Below, in pieces: positions 57,296 to 64,000 of a stretch of 64,000 bases of DNA (positions within the stretch are counted from its first letter, which is position 1; each line of letters starts with the position of its first letter). The notes beneath the pieces are model-generated. The model made no database searches and was not told where the DNA came from. It worked only from the letters and a program-made list of their open reading frames with translations. The stretch comes from Clarkia xantiana subsp. parviflora (taxonomy: Eukaryota; Streptophyta; Magnoliopsida; Myrtales; Onagraceae), in the NCBI GenBank assembly GCA_036873135.1, contig JAPTYO010000009.1, forward strand, positions 43,060,756 through 43,124,755, given 5' to 3'. The translations under genes were made by a program, and so were the position numbers.

Positions 57296-59381
57296 CTGTG
57301 TTAGGAGTTCATGATTTTGATAAATAAATGTTTTTGAAATTTAAATATGAAATCCGAAATTTTAAAATTTTCAATTTTTAGGGTTCTTGGTGAAACCGAA
57401 ATTTTCATGATGTTCTTGGTTAAATTTGATGTTCATGATCTTCAAGAAAAGTGTAATATTTATCAAAATCAAATACTGGATTGTAAATCTTATTAAAATT
57501 TGATCTTGAAATTTGACCACTTGTTCCTAATTTGGTGTTTGTGCCGAAAATTTTAATAATTTTTCAAGGTAAATTTTTTTATTTCTTGGTCTCCAAGCAA
57601 GTAAATTTTGGTACACACACATTAGAATATTGTTTACCATATTTTAATTTTTTAACTAAGGTAACAATATATCTATAATTAGGAAAATAATGATAGATTC
57701 ACATAAATATATAGATATATATATTTATCACTATCAATATATCTAAATATTTAATAGGGTTAAAGATATTATTGATAGGTTTTATTGCCTAAAAGATTGA
57801 GAAAATATATTGTCAGTATATTTGTTACCCTATTTAAGATATTGACAATAAATAAATATAGATATTATATATTGTGACGATTTTTACATATATATATATA
57901 TATATAAATTGTTGATTGATTTAATCTTATAGATAGAAACTTAGCAATAAATATATATATGTGTTTATATGGTCCGAAGTTTATTTATATATTTAATATT
58001 AGGAATTATTTTATATAATTAATGTTACTTGGTGGCTAAGTTAGATATTTTTTGGACTTTAAAACCCTACTTGGGCAGCAAGTAAACATTTTAGCCCAAC
58101 CTTTTGAAATTTTTAATTATTGGGCCGGTCCAATATATTAAACCGGGACGGATTTAAATTGAACCGGGTTTTATCAATCGGTTCGACCTAATCGGGTCGG
58201 GCCAACCAAGGTAATTAAGTGGATCTAACCGAACTGATTTTGTGTGTTGAACCAAGCCAAACCCTATTTTATTGGAACGGTTCGGACAGAACCAGATGTT
58301 AAAATATAAAACAGGACCAAACCGAAACGAATTTGCTAGACCGGGGCGAACCGGATTTTTTGAACCAGACCGAACCGGACCAAACCAAACTGATATTGAC
58401 TGAACCGAAATAATTTTCAAAACCGAATTAAAGTCAATTAAATAAAATAGGGTGGTCAATTTTTAAAATAAAAATGTTTTTTAACCTCTAAATGGACTAC
58501 ACAGTGTTCATAGGGTTGCTAACATTTATGCCTTGTTTCGATTATGGGGATGGATCTCGGAGTTACATGTTTTTGGGACTTGATTAATTAGAGGGCCTAA
58601 TTGCAATTTTTTATTATTCTATATATATTAAAGCATGATTAGAAAGGTTGTCTTGACATAGTCAAGCTAGCTGGACATTGCATGTTGTGGACGGAGCCTT
58701 GGTTAAATATATGGAATGCACACTAGGATAGACATGTTGTGATGGTTGTTAATGCCTAGGATTCATGTCTAGCATGTTGCGTAACTGAATATAAGCATGA
58801 ATTGCAAATCAACCCCTAATGTTTAAAATTATTTTAAAACCGAAAACCAGTTGCCAAATATGTATGATTGTCGTGGAATTTTCATGTTTGACACGTATGC
58901 TAGAATGTTGAAGATGTAATTGCATTTGATAATTTACTTGTAAGTAGAATTATGTATGCAAGAATGAGTTCCTCGGAACATTAGACGCATGACGCGTAAG
59001 CATGAGTGTGATTTGTTTGATGAATGTTACTTACGTATGATAATTTAAATGGTTATTGGAATTATATATGCATGAGTAAATTCATCGGAATATTTTCCAA
59101 AATTCAAAGGGCCTTGGGAAAGCAAAGATCGAGCATGCTTGTTTTAAAATTCCTGTTCTGGTAATTTTCCATTAAAACTGTTTTAAAAGACCGATCTATT
59201 GGATTGAAAACGACGGTAATGTGAACTATTTCACAGCCATCTTCCATTGGTTTACTGGTTGTCGGTTGGTTTAGATGACTGAGGAATCATTACTTGTCGG
59301 ATTCAATCTTAATAGATATATAATGTATGCAATTATTTCTCAAAAATTTTATTGTCTACCTAACTTTGCATAACCATCAAT
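57296..59381 (+). other. C5 leader
   Basis: About 2.1 kb without a gene. AT-rich to 58100, a degenerate aaccgaaccgg tract at 58140-58440, then the block conserved in C1, C3 and C4 around 58540-59340. Confidence 0.75.
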
Positions 59382-60020
59382 GTGTTAGTTTTCTTTGTTG
59401 ACTCGTTACAGTTCTATGAGCCATGCAATCTGGACGACATGGATTACGATGCATGGAGAGATAATATTATGGATCTTCTGATCGCTGCAGATCTTGACGA
59501 TCAGGTCAATCCGACGGCGGATAGGCTGAGCTTGGACGAATACAAAAACCCACATGAAAGCAACAACAAGAAAAGTTGAGGAAGGACCGAAATTTGTGAG
59601 AGTTGATCCTCTTGCAGCTGTCAACTGAAGTAGAATAAGAGTTTACGCAACTCACCACATTGCATCTTTGGTGTGCCATATACCTTCGCTTCAGTAAGGG
59701 TAAGGCCGCTGAAGCTAGAGCCTTAATGGCGGAATACTTCAATATTCTATGCAGTGATGACGGCATAATAGCCTATCATGATCACGCTGATGAGTTGGAC
59801 GTATGAATTCGGGCTCATAAGGTAATGAGAATGTTTCATCTTTCATAATTTGTTAACGAGAAAGGCCTAACGCGTTTTATCAAATCAATCAAGACGATGA
59901 TGGACCTATACGAAACAGATGAGAAAGAAGGAAATTTTCCAAAGGAGCCCGAGGCATTCGATGAAAGATTCATTAGTATGCTAAAATGCTTGGCAACCCC
60001 CAGCAAAAAGAAGTCTAAAC
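59382..60020 (+). pseudogene. C5 gag N-terminal remnant
   Basis: First frame holds FYEPCNLDDMDYDAWRDNIMDLL, a copia gag opening; it stops at 59579. Broken frames to about 60000 include EPEAFDERFISMLKCL. Position after the leader supports gag. No zinc knuckle seen. Identification rests on position and general character rather than a strong motif. Confidence 0.55.
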
Positions 60021-61250
60021 GATTCTTTACTCACCATGATATCAGTACCTTTTTGGTACATTTTGGTTAAGAAATCTAGTCCATCAAGCTTCTTCATGAC
60101 TGCTTCGAGTTTGAAATCTGAAAACCCCAGTATTGTTCAATGTTGGAATACATTGTTTTGGTTTTCATTGAATAAAGTAGTTACCTTTCGATTCGAAAAG
60201 TGTTCTGCTTATCAAGATTTATCGACTCGGATAAAAACGGGATCGATCCGAAATAAGTAACCAAAATATATTTAACTTCAAAAATGACAGAATCAAGCAA
60301 ATCCATACATTTCCTCCTACATCTAAGTCTATGGACTAGATCATGCCATTAATCGTCGTTCTAAGAATTAACCGATTAAAACACTTTCTTTATTATTATT
60401 ATTCCATTGAATGAAATAAACTATAATGATAATCATGTGCGAAACCGATTTGATTAAATTGTATTAAATTCAGACATGAAACGATTTGACCAAAGGTTAA
60501 ACTAGGATAAGTTGCGCCTCGCACAAGTGGAGAGGTACACATCGTTTCAAAGTATGAGTTTAATACAGAAGTGTTTAAAATGATGATGTTCTGAATTTTC
60601 GTTTGCATTCCTTCGGAAATAACTTATTGATAACGTTTACATCGGTAGAAAGTAGGCTTTGAAAGCTACCACGACCTTGTAAAAAGTATCAATTGACGTA
60701 TAAGGTGAAAACATGAAATGCGCAGTTCGGAGATGGGATAAAATCTCTGAAATAAGTTAGCAAACGAAGAAGGATGAAGTCGGTTACACGATTTTCCTTC
60801 CGTATGCCTTGAATGATAAGCCAGGCTAAGCATTCAAATCAAATGACACACTTCTATAAGCATAGTTTGTAAACATAAATATTGTAGTCATTTCGTCACA
60901 CGTTCCCTATGGGATGATGAGAAAATGATTCACATTAATGTAAAAATATGTTCCATTGTAATAGGTAAGACACGCCGCCATAAATGCTGAAGAATGATAA
61001 TGAGCTACTCATACCATAACGCGGCATTAATTTGCGCATTAAACACGTATTTAGGACAAGAGTATGTTACCACTCTTTGAAAATACTTGTTTACAGCTTA
61101 AAGACATGGTATCGTGGTCAAACATATGACATTACATACTTGAGGACGAATTTTCCGATGCATTGACAGTTCAGAATAATGAGTCTTGATCAAATCAGAA
61201 GAGGATATTACTGATATCAGGTCCCACTTAATTCGAGTGGGAGAGATTTG
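60021..61250 (+). other. C5 degenerate internal region
   Basis: No readable protein. Homologous in reverse to C1 14640-15900, so the same deletion/decay state predates the separation of these copies or marks a shared non-autonomous form. Confidence 0.6.
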
Positions 61251-62612
61251 AACCAACAACTCAAGTGAATGACATGGTAAATGATAATGGGAACATTTTC
61301 ATTATAAATCCTGTGGGAGGTCTAAACACCTACCACAAGTAATCACTGTTGTTGTTTGGACGAATAAAGTAGAATCTGATTATCGTAATGCTAAATCGAG
61401 GATGCCACAACTACATATACTGCCCATTGTTCCCAGTGGGAGTGATACGACAAACTTGGTTCCAGATCCTAGTGATCAAGGAATTTATCTTGCAAGTAAA
61501 ACTCTAAGACCTAGAAGTCGTATGAGGAAAGTTGTCAGGTTATGGTTTAAGCACTCCTCTTGTACCCAATAGAAGTGATGCTCCGATGAGAAGCATCATC
61601 TCGAGTCGGAGAATTGATCCCAATTGGAAGAAATGCTCTGATAATAGGCATTATTCCGAGTGGAAGAGAAGTCAAAGGCGTCGAACTTCTCCAAAATAAG
61701 TATCCCATCTAGAAGAGTGATAACCTCACTCTATCGACAGTCGACATGCATTGGAAAGACCTCAAGTGAAGAAATGGAAGAAAATAATAAATGAGAGAGA
61801 TCGTCTGAATGAAAGCCATTGAAGTCTATAGTTGATTTACCTGCTAACAACAGGGGAATAAGGATAAGGTGAGTCCTGAAAGAAGGCTCACCGCTGATGG
61901 AAAAGGTCGAGCGATACACAGCTCGACTCGTTGTGAAAGGCTATACCTAACTTCACGAAATGGACTTTGACAAAAAATACTCAACACTTGTGCATAAAAA
62001 CATGGTGCAAGGCAATTCATGGTCCTGGTTACAGGTTTCGATTACGAACCTCACCAAATGAGTATAAGACCGAATTCCTCCTCGGAAATCTGGAGGAAGA
62101 GATCTACACGGAGCAACCGGTGGGTTTTATAACTCCTGGTAACGAAAGTAAAAGTTTATAAACTCCATATGTCCATATACGGTCTTAGACAGTCGTCTCG
62201 GCAATGGTACCGCAAATTCCACGAGGAAATCGTAGAAAACGGATTTTTGAATTTTCACGAGGATCCGTGCGTGTATTATAAGACCTCGGGGTCTAAGTAT
62301 GTCATCTTAACTTTGTACATGGACGACATACTCATTGCCGCAAACGACATGAGTTTTATGAACAAGTCAAAGTCCTGGATGGCATCTGTATTTGAGATGA
62401 AAGACATGGGAGAGGCCACGAACATCTTAGACACTAAAATTGCTAAAGATCGGGCTACCCGGAAATTGTGTCTGTCTCAAGAAGCCTATATCAACAAACT
62501 GTTGAAGAGGATTCAGATTACAGGATGCCAAAGTCCGTGGAAACGCCAATGTTGTTTTGGTGTGCACTGTCTGAACGTGACGGCCCCCAAGAACTTTGCA
62601 GAGCGTGAATAG
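61251..62612 (+). pseudogene. C5 linker and reverse transcriptase
   Basis: Linker with RPRSRMRK at about 61510, then broken RT to 62160 (FLLGNLEEEIYTEQP). 147 open codons follow: SIYGLRQSSRQWY, DPCVYYKTSGSKYV, LYMDDILIAAND (YMDD in place of YVDD), MKDMGEATNIL, AYINKLLKR. Confidence 0.83.
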
Positions 62613-63207
62613 ATAAAGGGTATATGATGTTTAGCATGGTCGTTAGTTTGTTCTACGCCATGTAACGCACCCGTCCGGATATCTGTTACGCCATAGGCCT
62701 AATAGCACGTTTCCTATCAGGTCCTGGTCATCAACATTTAAAGACTATAAAATGAGGAACTCGTTATCCGAAAAGGTACAACCGACTACGAACTGTGCTA
62801 TGAGGGTAGGAAGTTAGAATTGACCGATTACATTGACGCCGACCGTGGTGGCAATCCAGATGATCGTAAGTCCACCGCGGAGGAGTATTCCTCCTTGCTA
62901 ATGCCGCCATTTCATAGATGAGCATGAAGCAAACTTAAGTTGCATTATCCACAATGGAATCAGAATTCGTAGCTTTCTCTAAGAATGCACAGAAAGCGGT
63001 CTGGCTCAAAAGGCTTCTAGCTGTGAAGTTGAGAATAACACTGTGAATGTCTTCTCTGATAGTCAAGCAGCTGCTGCGGCAGTTGAGAATCCGAAGTACC
63101 GTAGTAGGACCAAACACATTGATGAAAAATAATTTCATGCTAAATTTTAATAGTAGTAGACAATATAATCATTATTGAATACTTGTCCACCAATAACTTG
63201 GTAACGG
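62613..63207 (+). pseudogene. C5 RNase H, truncated
   Basis: Frame-broken homology to C2 44430-45020, including a STMESEFVAFS phrase near 62955, SDSQAAAAAVENPKYRSRTKHI near 63055 and EYLSTNN at the end. Cut at 63207 by the C6 LTR before the conserved PLTKHL end. Confidence 0.8.
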
Positions 63208-63809
63208 TGTAATCATATGGTAATGGGCGCCGTAATTGGTAGCCCATAATATGTATTGTTTACCTAATGAACTTGGGTAAATGTCACATTAGGGTAATTG
63301 GGCCAGGCCCGAATCCCAATTGACATGGGAGGCCCAAAATTGGGTCTCCCCAAATACATAGGTTCGCCGAATTATTAAGGTGGGGTAAAGTGAACTTTTG
63401 TCCACTTTACGCATCCTATAAATAAGAGGTGTTAGGGAATATTTTAGGGTTAATCATAATTCCCTCACAAGAGTGTTTTAGAGAGAAAACCCTCCTCCCA
63501 CACCTACTAGTTTCGGCCGAACCATTGCCAACACCGAAGGTGTGCCAAATTGCTTTCGAGCAACTCTTCGAAGATCTGTCCCCGTGCCAAGAATTGATCT
63601 AAAGCTTTGCTGTGGAGCTAACACCACGTAGGGCTTCTTTCCCAAGAACCTCTACGGGTTCTGTCCGGTGGATCGATAACTCCCTCGTACAAAGGATCTT
63701 GGACTACTGTAACTGTTGAGGTATGTGTAACTCTTACGCTGCGTAATTTCGATTACATGCACGTACCATGTTTTGTGTTTCCGTAGTGATTACTCCCTGT
63801 AATCTAACA
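63208..63809 (+). repeat. C6 5' LTR
   Basis: 602 bases, TGTAATCATATGG...CTAACA. TATAAATA at 63417-63424; the left arm of the surrounding inverted repeat is altered (CATCCTAT) compared with C5. Confidence 0.9.
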
Positions 63810-63810
63810 G

Positions 63811-63822
63811 TGGTATCAGAGC
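63811..63822 (+). promoter_or_regulatory. C6 primer binding site
   Basis: TGGTATCAGAGC one base after the LTR. The leader that follows (63823-64000) matches 57296-57480 and has no gene. Confidence 0.95.
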
Positions 63823-64000
63823 CTGTGTTAGGAGTTTATGATTTTGATAAATTGGTGTTCTTGAAAATTTAAAACTTTGGACCGAATTTTTTAAAGAAGA
63901 TTTTAAAAAGTTTCGAAATTTAGGGTTTTGTGAGATAGGTCCGGAATTTTCATGTTCATGGTAAAGTTGATGTTCATGATCTTCAATAAAAAGATGATAT

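Larger units (their letters stand above)
56679..63207 (+). mobile_element. C5: Ty1/copia element, internally deleted
   Basis: Plus-strand copia: 5' LTR 56679-57282, primer site, leader, gag start, a degenerate gap where protease and integrase should be, linker, RT, RNase H. It ends abruptly in RNase H at 63207 where the next LTR begins without a polypurine tract. Confidence 0.85.
63208..64000 (+). mobile_element. C6: Ty1/copia element, 5' end
   Basis: A second LTR of the C5 family (63208-63809) followed by its own primer site and leader, running off the window. It starts inside C5 RNase H with no polypurine tract, so it is most simply a new element inserted in C5. Confidence 0.8.

Overview
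The window is repeat-rich nuclear DNA of a flowering plant, probably a eudicot. Essentially everything in it is retrotransposon; I see no conventional host gene, tRNA or rRNA. The evidence is plant-type LTR elements of both superfamilies: Ty3/gypsy of the Tat type (tandem second RNase H, antisense extra ORF, TGGCNCCGT-like primer sites) and Ty1/copia (YVDD reverse transcriptase, TGGTATCAGAGC initiator-Met primer sites). There is also one long-TIR Mutator-like foldback element. Almost every coding region carries stops or frameshifts.

I name the gypsy elements G1-G4, the copia elements C1-C6 and the DNA transposon M1. Left to right: G1 (+, 1-6080) has the integrase end, two tandem-repeat arrays, an antisense aORF gene and the 3' LTR. 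A 520-base AT-rich stretch with an orphan Tat-like primer site follows. G2 (+, about 6601-13347) is a pol-less gypsy relic with scrambled protease and gag pieces, a well-preserved antisense aORF, a 66-bp array and a 3' LTR. C1 (-, 13348-17526 and 39625-41259) is split by G3 (-, 17527-39624; target duplication ATGAC on both sides). G3 is in turn split by G4 (-, 18740-29345), which landed inside the first intron of G3's antisense gene. C2 (+, 41260-46748) has its reverse transcriptase interrupted by M1 (42489-44184; 9-bp target duplication TTACATGAA). C3 (-, 46749-52749), C4 (-, 52750-56678), C5 (+, 56679-63207) and C6 (+, 63208 onward) form a chain in which each is cut by its neighbour. C3 looks like the oldest host: C2 interrupts its 3' LTR and C4 its leader.

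The most notable content is the antisense aORF family in all four gypsy elements. Each gene lies between pol and the 3' LTR, on the strand opposite to pol. Each has in-phase GT-AG introns of ordinary plant size, and G1 has a TATA box. The encoded protein has an N-terminal domain resembling the Pfam 'putative gypsy type transposon' family (Transposase_28), a basic NLS-like patch and a C-terminal coiled coil. G2 has lost reverse transcriptase and integrase but keeps this gene open. G3's copy has an internal duplication and stops of the CAG-to-TAG type. Beside the aORFs lie fast-changing tandem arrays. Those of G1 and G3 differ in unit length but share the core CCTTAAGTGG.
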